Positions 1-6,862 of a DNA stretch of 7,842 bases are shown piece by piece. Within the stretch, counting starts at the first letter, position 1. Every line of letters starts with the position of its first letter. Source of the stretch: Kiritimatiellia bacterium (GTDB lineage: Bacteria; Verrucomicrobiota; Kiritimatiellia; SLAD01); the NCBI GenBank assembly GCA_007134175.1, contig SLLF01000003.1, positions 1 to 7,842 of the forward strand, given 5' to 3'. The notes under the pieces were generated by a model. That model had not been told where the DNA came from. It did no database searches and worked only from the letters and a program-made list of their open reading frames with translations. The position numbers and the translations under genes are program-made.

Positions 1-5
1 CAAAA

Positions 6-34
6 TTGATAATCTACGCGTGATGTTCTATTCT
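6..34 (+). promoter_or_regulatory. Candidate sigma-70 type promoter upstream of the pilus/signalling operon
   Basis: A -35-like TTGATA at 6-11 (5 of 6 matches to TTGACA) is followed after a 17-base spacer by TATTCT at 29-34 (4 of 6 matches to TATAAT). The spacing is optimal, and this is the only non-coding DNA ahead of five tightly packed genes. Transcription would start near 41, giving a leader of about 60 bases before the ATG at 103. Such matches arise by chance fairly often, so this is a reasoned candidate only. Confidence 0.35.
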
Positions 35-53
35 GGCAATGCTATGTTTCGGG

Positions 54-69
54 TGGCACGCAATACGTG
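54..69 (+). promoter_or_regulatory. Half-match to a sigma-54 promoter (-24 element only)
   Basis: TGGCACG at 54-60 matches the -24 half of the sigma-54 consensus (TGGCACG, four bases, TTGC) at every position. The -12 half at 65-68 reads ACGT where TTGC is expected, so the important GC dinucleotide is not intact. A sigma-54 promoter would suit an operon encoding its own NtrC-type activator, but the poor -12 half makes function doubtful. If it is real, transcription would start around 80, inside a GTG-initiated version of the first gene, which supports the ATG start at 103. Confidence 0.15.
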
Positions 70-90
70 ACCGCGACCAGGGCGTTAAAC

Positions 91-98
91 AAAGGAAG
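91..98 (+). promoter_or_regulatory. Ribosome binding site deciding the ATPase start
   Basis: AAAGGAAG lies just ahead of the ATG at 103, with GGA about 6 to 8 bases from it. The alternative in-frame GTG at 67 has no purine-rich Shine-Dalgarno sequence in front of it (GGTGGCACGCAATAC). The 12 extra residues it would add do not belong to the recognisable N-terminal domain. The ATG at 103 is therefore preferred. Confidence 0.6.
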
Positions 99-102
99 CG
101 AG

Positions 103-1830
103 ATGGCTGTCAAACAGACCCATGAGGGGAGCACATACGAAGAACGCATAAAGGCGATTCTGCTGCGACGCGGTGCCATCTCGGAGGAAGGGTTGGCGCA
201 TGCCGGAGAAGAAGCGGCGGAGACGGGTATGCGCCTGGAGAAATTTCTGGCCGAGCGGCAACGGGTTCCGCCGGCGGAAATGGCGTTGGCACTGGCGGAA
301 TACCTGCAGTTGCCCCCGTTGGTGCTCGGTCACTTCATGCCCGGGCGATCGTTGCAGGAGGTCGTTCCCCAGGAATTCATGCTGCGGCGAAAGGTGGTCC
401 CGGTTGCACGGGTGGATCGTTCCCTGACGGTGGCCCTGGCCGATCCGTTTGACCTGATGGCGATCGATGAGTTGGCCACCCAGACAGGGCTGCGCATTGT
501 GGCGGCGGTTGCTCCGGAACAGGATATTCAAGGTGTGCTGGACCGTCTCAAGGCGCAATCCTCGGAAGGATTGGACCTCGAGGAATTGATGAAGGAGGAT
601 AGTGAGGTTCAGGTACTGGAAGAGTCCTCTGAAGACCAGAGCCTGGATGAAATGTTGGAGAGTGCGGAGGGGGCACCGGTCATCCGCATGGTGAACATGA
701 TTTTGGTCGAAGCGCTGCGCACGGGTGCGAGCGACATTCATATTGAACCGATGGAAAAGAAAGTGCGGCTGCGCTATCGCATAGACGGAGCGCTCCTAGA
801 GAAACCAGGACCACCCAAGAGCCTGCAGAACGCAGTTTTGTCACGGGTCAAAATCATGTCGGACCTGAACATTGCCGAACGCCGGGTGCCGCAAGATGGG
901 CGGTTCAACATCAAGGCGCTGGGCAAAGAAGTTGATTTGCGGGTGAGTATCCTGCCAACGGTCTTCGGCGAGAAAGTGGTCATGCGCACCCTGGACAAGA
1001 CCAGCCTGGCCCCGAGTCTTAGCGCCTTGGGACTGGATCCGAAGGCGGAGGAGTCCATGCAATACGGTATTCGCCAGCCGCACGGGATCATCCTGGTGAC
1101 CGGCCCCACCGGCAGCGGGAAAACAACAACCCTCTACTCCTGCCTGCAGGAGTTGAACAAGCCGGACGTCAATATCATTACCTGCGAAGATCCAGTGGAG
1201 TACCAGTTGGGCGGAATCAATCAAGTCCAAGTCCATGCCAAGGTCGGACTGACGTTTGCCAGTGCGTTGCGCTCCATCCTGCGGCAGGATCCGGACATCG
1301 TGCTGGTCGGTGAAATCCGCGACGCGGAAACGGCACAAATTGCCATGCGTGCTGCGCTGACGGGACACTTGGTGCTGAGTACGCTCCACACCAACGATGC
1401 GCCCGGCGCGGTTACCCGCTTGGTTGACATGGGGGTGGAACCCTTTATGCTGGGGTCATCGTTGATCTTGTCGCAAGCGCAACGGCTTTACCGCCGATTG
1501 TGCAATGCGTGCAAGCGCCCAACAGAGATTGAGCCGGACGTGCTGAGTTCCAATCACATTGACCCGGCAACGTTTGAAGGGGTAACCGTGTACAAGGCCA
1601 TGGGATGCCCACGCTGTAATCAGGGGTACAAGGGGCGGGGGGCGATTATGGAGGTATTTATGATCAATGACGAAATCCGCCAAGGTATTCTGCGCGGCGC
1701 GAACACATCCGAGCTTCGCGAAATGGGCCGTCGGCACGGCATGGTGACGTTGAAAGAGGCGGGGCTGGCGCGGGTCAAGGAGGGGTTGACGACACTGGAA
1801 GCGGCTCTTGAAGTCACGGGGGGGGAATAG
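103..1830 (+). CDS. pilB: Type IV pilus / type II secretion assembly ATPase (PilB/GspE family)
   Basis: Cytoplasmic hexameric ATPase of the GspE/PilB family, which powers pilus or pseudopilus extension by turning the inner-membrane platform protein. Numbered from the ATG at 103 (575 residues), an MshEN/T2SSE_N-type region covers about 12-150. A strongly acidic linker (about 155-190) leads to the catalytic domain. That domain shows Walker A GPTGSGKTT (334-342), the Asp box around CEDPVEY (361-367), Walker B with LVGEIRD (401-407), the His box GHLVLSTLHTND (421-432) and a zinc-binding tetracysteine (C467, C470, C502, C505). All catalytic motifs are intact, and length and domain order fit extension ATPases rather than the shorter PilT. 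The GTG at 67 is a less likely start. The platform gene follows after three bases. Without pilin or secretin genes in view, PilB, GspE and MshE roles cannot be told apart; pilB is used as the family name. Confidence 0.93.
   Translation: MAVKQTHEGSTYEERIKAILLRRGAISEEGLAHAGEEAAETGMRLEKFLAERQRVPPAEMALALAEYLQLPPLVLGHFMPGRSLQEVVPQEFMLRRKVVPVARVDRSLTVALADPFDLMAIDELATQTGLRIVAAVAPEQDIQGVLDRLKAQSSEGLDLEELMKEDSEVQVLEESSEDQSLDEMLESAEGAPVIRMVNMILVEALRTGASDIHIEPMEKKVRLRYRIDGALLEKPGPPKSLQNAVLSRVKIMSDLNIAERRVPQDGRFNIKALGKEVDLRVSILPTVFGEKVVMRTLDKTSLAPSLSALGLDPKAEESMQYGIRQPHGIILVTGPTGSGKTTTLYSCLQELNKPDVNIITCEDPVEYQLGGINQVQVHAKVGLTFASALRSILRQDPDIVLVGEIRDAETAQIAMRAALTGHLVLSTLHTNDAPGAVTRLVDMGVEPFMLGSSLILSQAQRLYRRLCNACKRPTEIEPDVLSSNHIDPATFEGVTVYKAMGCPRCNQGYKGRGAIMEVFMINDEIRQGILRGANTSELREMGRRHGMVTLKEAGLARVKEGLTTLEAALEVTGGE
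1818..1825 (+). repeat. Eight-G homopolymer at the end of pilB, also the likely pilC ribosome binding site
   Basis: Eight consecutive G bases encode the Gly-Gly of the final Thr-Gly-Gly-Glu of PilB and sit 8 bases before the pilC ATG, so they probably serve as its Shine-Dalgarno sequence. A one-base length change would alter only the last PilB residues and remove the TAG at 1828-1830, and would also shift the spacing to pilC. Confidence 0.7.
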
Positions 1831-1833
1831 GCG

Positions 1834-2931
1834 ATGGCCCGTCCGTCTGGTTCAGGCAAGCGCGGTAAGCGCGCGGTACCCGGTGCCCGCCGCATCGTGT
1901 TGCAGGCGCTGCCGGGGTTCACCCGGCAGCTCGGGGCCATGTTGAAAGCCGGGATGCCGATCGTGGCCTGCCTAAACGCGTTGGAAGAGCAGACCGATCA
2001 CAAGCATTTCAAACCCGTGATCGCCCAGGTCCGCGCGGCAATCGAAGCGGGTGAAACCCTTTCGGAAGCGTTGCGCCATTACCCCAGTGTTTTCGATCAC
2101 TTGTACTGCAATATGGTTGCGGGTGGTGAGCGCAGCGGCGATCTGTCGGAAACCATGGGGCGCTTGGCCGGCTTTCTCGAGTCCAGTGCCAAATTGCGGC
2201 GCAAGGTGAAGTCGGCCTTGATGTATCCCACGATTGTGCTGATCATGGCGATCATTATTGCTACCGGTTTGATCCTCTTCGTGGTGCCGGTCTTCGCCGA
2301 AATGTTCGCTGATTTCGATGCCGCCTTGCCGGTGCCGACCCAGTTGCTACTGGACTTCAGTGATCTGTTGCGCAGTCATTTCTTTTACGTGGTGATCGTG
2401 CTGATTGCGCTGGGCTTTGCGGTCCGCTACTGGAAACAAAGCGACAGCGGGGCGTTAGTGTGGGACACTTGGATGTTGCGTATGCCGGTCTTCGGCAAGT
2501 TGAACCGGTTTGTGGTTTCCGCACGGTTCGCCCGCATGTTGAGTCAAATGGCGCGTAGCGGGGTACCGATTCTCAGTGCGCTCCGCATAGTGGCGGGTGC
2601 CACCGGGAACCGCGTAGCCGGCCGGGTTGTGGACGAGGCCCACGCGGTGGTCGAGAAAGGCGATCCGCTATCCTCGGCCTTGATTAAGCAGACGGTGTTC
2701 CCCATTAGTCTGGTCCGAATGCTGCAGGCGGGCGAAAAAACCGGCAACATCAATGAGATGATGGACAATATTGCTGATTATTATGAGGATGAAGTGGACA
2801 CAATGCTGGCAGGCTTGACTTCTTTGATGGAGCCGTTACTTATGGCTTTCCTCGGCATTGTGATCGGTGGTCTAGTTATCAGCATGTTCCTGCCCATGTT
2901 CCAGATGGGTGAAATCGTAGGGGGAGGTTAA
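1834..2931 (+). CDS. pilC: Inner-membrane platform protein of a type IV pilus / type II secretion system (PilC/GspF family)
   Basis: Polytopic inner-membrane protein that the PilB/GspE ATPase acts on to insert or remove pilin subunits. The 365 residues show the family's duplicated T2SSF layout: a first helical domain (about 27-131), a first membrane segment (about 132-155), a second (about 183-199), a second T2SSF domain (about 228-331) and a last segment (about 332-355). Both copies carry the family signature near their ends: VAGGERSGDLSE (95-106) and LQAGEKTGNINEMM (297-310). The protein is shorter than the roughly 400 residues common for PilC; the usual N-terminal extension is replaced by a short basic stretch (RPSGSGKRGKR near residue 3). 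The start is three bases after the pilB stop and in the same frame, behind a G-rich ribosome site. It is very likely co-transcribed and translationally coupled with pilB. GspF is the alternative name if the system is a secretion system. Confidence 0.92.
   Translation: MARPSGSGKRGKRAVPGARRIVLQALPGFTRQLGAMLKAGMPIVACLNALEEQTDHKHFKPVIAQVRAAIEAGETLSEALRHYPSVFDHLYCNMVAGGERSGDLSETMGRLAGFLESSAKLRRKVKSALMYPTIVLIMAIIIATGLILFVVPVFAEMFADFDAALPVPTQLLLDFSDLLRSHFFYVVIVLIALGFAVRYWKQSDSGALVWDTWMLRMPVFGKLNRFVVSARFARMLSQMARSGVPILSALRIVAGATGNRVAGRVVDEAHAVVEKGDPLSSALIKQTVFPISLVRMLQAGEKTGNINEMMDNIADYYEDEVDTMLAGLTSLMEPLLMAFLGIVIGGLVISMFLPMFQMGEIVGGG
2920..2927 (+). promoter_or_regulatory. Strong ribosome binding site of the sigma-54 response regulator, inside the end of pilC
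   Basis: GGGGGAGG ends 7 bases before the ATG at 2935 and is formed by the last glycine codons of pilC, immediately ahead of its TAA stop. This is the strongest Shine-Dalgarno match in the window. It fixes the start of the next gene and indicates translational coupling. Confidence 0.65.
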
Positions 2932-2934
2932 TCC

Positions 2935-4314
2935 ATGGCGCGATTATTAGTGGTGGAGAACGAGCCCGCGACGCTGGGCTTGCTGACCACACTGCTCAAG
3001 GGGGAGGCGCATGACGTGACGCCTGCCAAAAGCGGTGAGGAGGCGTTGGCGATCCTGAACAAGGAGTCGTTTGATTTGATGTTGTCCGACATTCGGATGA
3101 GCGGCATGGATGGTATGGATCTGCTACGCCAGTCCCGTGAACAGTACCCCGCCATGCCGGTATTGATGTTGACGGCGTACGGGACAGTCTCGACGGCGGT
3201 GGATGCGCTGAAGCTGGGCGCCTTTGACTACCTGACCAAGCCGTTCAAGGTGGATGAGTTGCTTAATACCGTGCGCCGTGCCCTGGAATACACGCGAGCC
3301 TTGCGGGAAAATGAGGCGCTGAAGGCGCAACTGACCACTCCGTATCAGATTGGCAATATTGTGGCGGAAAGCCCCGGGATGAGGAAGGTGTGCGAAATGA
3401 TCAAGCGGGTGGCTCCGACCGATGCCACGGTATTGGTCACGGGAGAGAGCGGGACCGGCAAGGAGGTGGTGGCTAAGGGCATTCATGTGAGCAGCACCCG
3501 GAAGGATAAGCTCTTCCTGCCGGTCAACTGTGCGGCGCTACCCGAGCCCTTACTGGAATCCGAGATGTTCGGGCATGTCAAAGGCGCCTTCTCGGGAGCG
3601 GATCAACACAAGGCCGGCCTGTTTGAGGCGGCGGAAGGCGGCACCATTTTCCTGGACGAGATCGGTTCCATGCCGGTATCGATCCAGAGCAAACTACTGC
3701 GCGTGCTGCAGGACAAAGAGGTCCGTCGGTTGGGGAGCACACAGCTTACCCCCGTGAATGCGCGTGTGCTGGCGGCGAGCAATGATGACCTGAAAAAATT
3801 GATTGCAGACGGCTTGTTTCGCGAAGATCTCTACTATCGGCTCAGTGTGATCACGATTGAGATACCTCCTTTACGCGAAAGACCGGAGGACATATTGCCG
3901 CTGGCCCTGCATGTTATCCGCAAAGAGACGCCCCCGGGCCAAAAACCACCGACCCCGAGTCGCGCCGTGTGCGAATTATTGGAGGCCAACGACTGGCCGG
4001 GCAATGTCCGCCAGTTGGAGAATTGCATCAAACACGCCCTGACCTTTGGCGACGGAGAGCGTATTGAGGTGGATGACTTGCCCAAGCAGGTCGCGGAAGC
4101 CGCTGCGGGTGACGCGGCGGCTCGATCGCGGGGCGTAAGCCCACAGGATCTGGAAAATGCGGCCTCGTTGAAGGCCTTTCTGCGCAAGAAAGAGCAGGAG
4201 TATTTGGAAATGGTGCTGGAACGTACCGGGGGCAATAAGGAGGCGGCGGCCCAGGAGTTGAACATTAGTTTAGCCACGCTCTACCGCAAACTGCCGGACC
4301 AAAGGGACAAATAA
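2935..4314 (+). CDS. Sigma-54 dependent response regulator (NtrC/PilR-like)
   Basis: Transcription activator that, once phosphorylated, hydrolyses ATP to open sigma-54 RNA polymerase promoters. The 459 residues have the NtrC order. The receiver (1-120) has phospho-acceptor D52, switch T80 and K102. The AAA+ domain (about 140-375) has Walker A GESGTGKE (170-177), a sigma-54 contact loop GAFSGA (217-222), Walker [11 protein letters not shown] (235-244), the arginine-rich FREDLYYRL (295-303) and sensor [12 protein letters not shown] (354-363). A Fis-type helix-turn-helix (about 432-453) has GGNKEAAAQ followed by LYRKL. Two departures are seen: the acidic pair after the first strand is E8-N9 rather than Asp-Asp, and the loop has Ser in place of the usual Thr of GAFTGA. 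Its position after pilBC makes a PilR-like role in pilin or pilus gene control likely, but a named orthologue is not proven. A kinase gene starts one base after its stop. Confidence 0.93.
   Translation: MARLLVVENEPATLGLLTTLLKGEAHDVTPAKSGEEALAILNKESFDLMLSDIRMSGMDGMDLLRQSREQYPAMPVLMLTAYGTVSTAVDALKLGAFDYLTKPFKVDELLNTVRRALEYTRALRENEALKAQLTTPYQIGNIVAESPGMRKVCEMIKRVAPTDATVLVTGESGTGKEVVAKGIHVSSTRKDKLFLPVNCAALPEPLLESEMFGHVKGAFSGADQHKAGLFEAAEGGTIFLDEIGSMPVSIQSKLLRVLQDKEVRRLGSTQLTPVNARVLAASNDDLKKLIADGLFREDLYYRLSVITIEIPPLRERPEDILPLALHVIRKETPPGQKPPTPSRAVCELLEANDWPGNVRQLENCIKHALTFGDGERIEVDDLPKQVAEAAAGDAAARSRGVSPQDLENAASLKAFLRKKEQEYLEMVLERTGGNKEAAAQELNISLATLYRKLPDQRDK
4301..4307 (+). promoter_or_regulatory. 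Ribosome binding site of the hybrid kinase, inside the end of the response regulator gene
   Basis: AAAGGGA lies 8 bases before the ATG at 4316, within the last codons of the upstream gene. With only one base between stop and start, re-initiation by the same ribosomes is expected, keeping regulator and kinase levels matched. Confidence 0.5.
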
Positions 4315-4315
4315 G

Positions 4316-6355
4316 ATGCAGACCCGGTTTTTAGTAGTCGATGATCTGGAAGCCAGCCGCCATTTGATGAAGCGGCTAGTTCGACGCCATTTCCCGGAGG
4401 CGGTGATTGACGAGGCGGAGAATGGCGAGGAGGCCCTCGCCAAGGCCCGGGACAACCCGCCGGATATAGTGGCCTTGGACGTCATGATGCCGGACATCGA
4501 CGGGCACGAGGTGTGCCGCCAAATCAAAGCGGATCCCGCTACCCGCTCGGCTCTGGTGTTGATGGTCTCGGGTTATATGACGGATAGCCGGGCACGGACC
4601 AGCGGCTTGCAGGTTGGTGCGGACAGTTATATCTGCAAGCCCTTTGAAAACGAGGAGTTCACCGCTCAAATTGTGGCGCTGCAGCGGATCCGGCAAACGG
4701 AACGGGCCTTGTCGGCTGAGCGCGAGCGGTTGCTGGCCGAGCTGGAGCGCCGCAAAGTTGTCGAGCGGGAACTGGAGGCAGCCAAGCATGCGGCCGAGGC
4801 CGCAGTCCGGGCCAAGAGTGAATTTCTGGCCCACATGAGTCATGAAATCCGCACGCCGATGAACGCCGTCATTGGCATGACGGAAGTGCTGCTGGACAGC
4901 GAGTTGTCGGATGAACAGCGCGACTGCGTCCATACCATTGTGACGGCCGGCGAAACCTTGCTGATGGTGATCAATGATATTCTGGATCACTCTAAAATCG
5001 AGTCCGGCAAGCTGACGTTGGAGGCGCGGCCGTTTGCACTGATGGAGCTCGTGGACGATGCGGTGCGCATGATCCGGCCACAGGCCGAAGCGAAGCGGCT
5101 TGCCCTGCGAGTCAACGCCGCCAGCGGCCTGCCGCAAACCGTGATTGGCGATACGATCCGGTTGCGTCAAATTCTCTCCAATCTGCTGAGTAACGCCGTC
5201 AAATTCACGGATCAAGGCGAAGTGGTTGTGCATGTTACGAGTTTTGTGCGGTCGCGCCACTCGTGTGAGGTTCAATTCATGGTGCGGGATACAGGTGTCG
5301 GCATACCGGAGGACCAGCGCCATCGTCTTTTCCAGCCTTTTTCACAATTAGATGCCTCGACCACGCGCCGCTTTGGCGGGACGGGACTAGGGCTGACCAT
5401 TAGCAAGCGCTTGGCCGAACTAATGGGCGGCACGATAGAAGTCGAAAGCGCCGCCGGGGAGGGCTCGACCTTTTTCGTGCGAGTGGTCCTCGGGTTTGAA
5501 CCGCGAGGCGAACCCCGCACGGTGCCGGAAGGCCATGCTGATCTGTTTGCGGGTAAAACAGCGCTCATCCTGGATGCCGTAGATGAAGATGCCACTCGCG
5601 TCCGGGGATTGTTGGAGTCATGGGGCATGAACGTTGCGATGGAGGACTCGGAGGCGGGTGCCTTGCAGGCCGTGGACGGAGGGCAGGGGCACCTGATCGA
5701 CATCGTACTGGTTGGCTATAGCGACCGCGTGGACCCGGTTCGATTTGCGCGCGCGGTTCGGGCTGCGGACAAGCCTGATCTACCCATTATAGCCTTGTCG
5801 CCAAGTGACGTGGCGGTGCCGTCGGCCATTGATGGAACCGGGCAAGTGCTATTTGACGGGCAGCTCTATGAACCGGTTGAGCCTTCACCGTTGCATGACT
5901 TGTTGGTCGGCGTATTGGCCGGAGCGCAGCCGGAGAGCCAGATGGTGGCCACACACCCTTCAGGGCCGGATGAAAGATCGTTCAGGGTTTTGGTCGCGGA
6001 AGACAACGCGGTTAATCGCAAGGTGCTTGGGTATATGTTGAGGAAGCTGAACTGTGTCTTTGACGAAGTCGAAGACGGCCGCGCGGCGGTGGCGGCTGTC
6101 CGTGACAACCGTTACGATTTGGTTCTCATGGACGTGCAAATGCCGCATATGGACGGTGTTGAGGCTATGCAGGTCATCCGTCGGGAGTGCCCGCCGGAGC
6201 GACTACCCGTGGTGGTTGCGTTGACCGCCCACGCGATGCAGGGGGACCGGGAAAAATACCTGGCCGCCGGTATGGATGATTATGTGAGTAAACCCGTTCG
6301 GGAAAAGGAATTGAGGCGTGTATTGGCCGCGCTACATCAGGCGGGTGAACCGTAG
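4316..6355 (+). CDS. Soluble hybrid histidine kinase: receiver, coiled coil, HisKA, HATPase, pseudo-receiver, receiver
   Basis: Cytoplasmic sensor kinase that autophosphorylates on His and probably works in a phosphorelay. The 679 residues contain no membrane segment or signal peptide. The N-terminal receiver (1-122) has D9, D10, phospho-acceptor D55, S85 and K108. A charged coiled coil (about 123-167) leads into the H box with H176 in [12 protein letters not shown]. The HATPase domain (about 275-392) shows the N box around N293, G1 DTGVGIP (325-331), an F box at about 339-345 and G2 GGTGLGL (354-360). All catalytic motifs are intact. Residues 411-535 resemble a receiver but lack the acceptor Asp (G467 in its place) and have E519 where Lys is expected. 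The final receiver (556-675) has E562, D563, D606, T637 and K659. No HPt domain follows. The natural target is the adjacent NtrC-type regulator, the next receiver protein, or both. The receiver at the N-terminus replaces an ordinary sensor domain, so its input may be another phosphoprotein. Confidence 0.93.
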   Translation: MQTRFLVVDDLEASRHLMKRLVRRHFPEAVIDEAENGEEALAKARDNPPDIVALDVMMPDIDGHEVCRQIKADPATRSALVLMVSGYMTDSRARTSGLQVGADSYICKPFENEEFTAQIVALQRIRQTERALSAERERLLAELERRKVVERELEAAKHAAEAAVRAKSEFLAHMSHEIRTPMNAVIGMTEVLLDSELSDEQRDCVHTIVTAGETLLMVINDILDHSKIESGKLTLEARPFALMELVDDAVRMIRPQAEAKRLALRVNAASGLPQTVIGDTIRLRQILSNLLSNAVKFTDQGEVVVHVTSFVRSRHSCEVQFMVRDTGVGIPEDQRHRLFQPFSQLDASTTRRFGGTGLGLTISKRLAELMGGTIEVESAAGEGSTFFVRVVLGFEPRGEPRTVPEGHADLFAGKTALILDAVDEDATRVRGLLESWGMNVAMEDSEAGALQAVDGGQGHLIDIVLVGYSDRVDPVRFARAVRAADKPDLPIIALSPSDVAVPSAIDGTGQVLFDGQLYEPVEPSPLHDLLVGVLAGAQPESQMVATHPSGPDERSFRVLVAEDNAVNRKVLGYMLRKLNCVFDEVEDGRAAVAAVRDNRYDLVLMDVQMPHMDGVEAMQVIRRECPPERLPVVVALTAHAMQGDREKYLAAGMDDYVSKPVREKELRRVLAALHQAGEP

Positions 6356-6358
6356 GAC

Positions 6359-6362
6359 GGAG
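6359..6362 (+). promoter_or_regulatory. Ribosome binding site deciding the start of the stand-alone receiver
   Basis: GGAG ends 5 bases before the ATG at 6368. The alternative GTG at 6362 overlaps this site and so has no Shine-Dalgarno of its own at usable spacing. The ATG also gives the normal short receiver start, Met-Val-Arg followed by the first strand. Confidence 0.55.
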
Positions 6363-6367
6363 TGAAA

Positions 6368-6775
6368 ATGGTACGCATCCTGATTATAGACGACGAGTTG
6401 TCCGTGCGGAGTTATTTGAAACGCCTACTGGTGCGTTGGGGGTATGAAGTCGATTGCGCTCCCGATGGGGAGACCGGCTTGCAGCGGTGCCATGAATGGC
6501 AGCCCCACGCGGTCTTGACCGACATCTACATGCCGGGTCAAGACGGGTTGGAGTTTATTCGGGCACTGCGGAAGCAGGCGACGGGTGCAGGCATTATTGC
6601 CATGTCGGGCGGTGGGCAAATCGGGCAACTGGATGTGTTGCGCAGCGCGAAGTTGATGGGGGCACGCCAGGTGTTGACCAAGCCGTTTGACAGTGAGACC
6701 TTGAAGGCCGTCTTGCAGGAAATGGCACCGGCTCCAGCTGCGGCAGCCGAGGAGGAGGCCGCACCGGATGACTAA
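6368..6775 (+). CDS. Stand-alone receiver (CheY/Spo0F-like) with Ala/Glu-rich acidic tail
   Basis: Single-domain response regulator that would act through protein contacts or as a phosphate shuttle or sink, since no output domain is present. From the ATG at 6368 it has 135 residues. D8 and D9 form the metal site in ILIIDDE, D52 is the phospho-acceptor in LTDIYMPGQDG, S80 is the switch residue (AMSGGG) and K105 lies in LTKPF. The receiver ends near residue 119. The last 16 residues are almost entirely Ala, Pro, Glu and Asp, giving a flexible acidic tail unusual for a plain CheY-like protein. It lies 12 bases after the kinase stop and is the last gene of the operon. It is a plausible partner of the kinase, either as relay intermediate or as an effector acting on the pilus motor, in the manner of PilG/PilH. 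That role is inferred from position only. Confidence 0.9.
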   Translation: MVRILIIDDELSVRSYLKRLLVRWGYEVDCAPDGETGLQRCHEWQPHAVLTDIYMPGQDGLEFIRALRKQATGAGIIAMSGGGQIGQLDVLRSAKLMGARQVLTKPFDSETLKAVLQEMAPAPAAAAEEEAAPDD

Positions 6776-6825
6776 CCTGGTTTTCGCACCGGCATACAGG
6801 TCGAGTGGCCCTGCCGTGCGCCTTG
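6776..6825. other. Convergent intergenic gap
   Basis: These fifty bases separate the stop codons of the plus-strand receiver and the minus-strand gene. No open frame of note and no oligo-T tract that would make a classical intrinsic terminator are present. One arm of an inverted repeat (6807-6816) falls inside the gap. Confidence 0.6.
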
Positions 6826-6862
6826 CTACTGCTGCCAGGCGTACAGCAGGGGCGGCAGGGCC
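6807..6862. terminator. Nested stem-loop between convergent genes, possible bidirectional terminator
   Basis: GGCCCTGCCG at 6807-6816 is perfectly complementary to CGGCAGGGCC at 6853-6862. Within the loop, CTGCTG (6829-6834) pairs with CAGCAG (6844-6849) around nine bases, so the RNA could fold as a stacked hairpin from either strand. The minus-strand stop codon (6826-6828) lies in the loop between the two stems. No U-run follows on either strand, so an intrinsic terminator of textbook form is absent. It could slow polymerase or protect 3' ends instead. Part of the repeat is coding sequence, so chance cannot be excluded. Confidence 0.35.

Noticed and set aside
67..102. GTG at 67 as the start of the ATPase gene
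   Set aside because: It has no Shine-Dalgarno sequence, while the ATG at 103 has one at good spacing. The extra 12 residues add nothing to the recognised domain.
85..741. Open frame of 218 codons on the minus strand inside the ATPase gene
   Set aside because: It is antisense to the well-supported pilB gene, has no recognisable domain and has low-complexity His/Gln/Arg composition.
841..1389. Open frame of 182 codons on the minus strand over the ATPase catalytic core
   Set aside because: The plus strand encodes intact Walker A and B motifs here; the minus frame is a shadow.
1828..1834. Stop-codon read-through making a PilB-PilC fusion
   Set aside because: The two genes share a frame across one TAG, but pilC has its own ATG and a G-rich ribosome site, and separate proteins are the rule in this family.
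4376..5323. Long open frame of 315 codons on the minus strand inside the hybrid kinase
   Set aside because: It lies wholly antisense to a kinase with all catalytic motifs. Its translation is rich in His, Gln and Arg with no domain pattern, as expected for a shadow frame in GC-rich DNA.
6362..6367. GTG at 6362 as the start of the stand-alone receiver
   Set aside because: It overlaps the GGAG ribosome site that serves the ATG at 6368.
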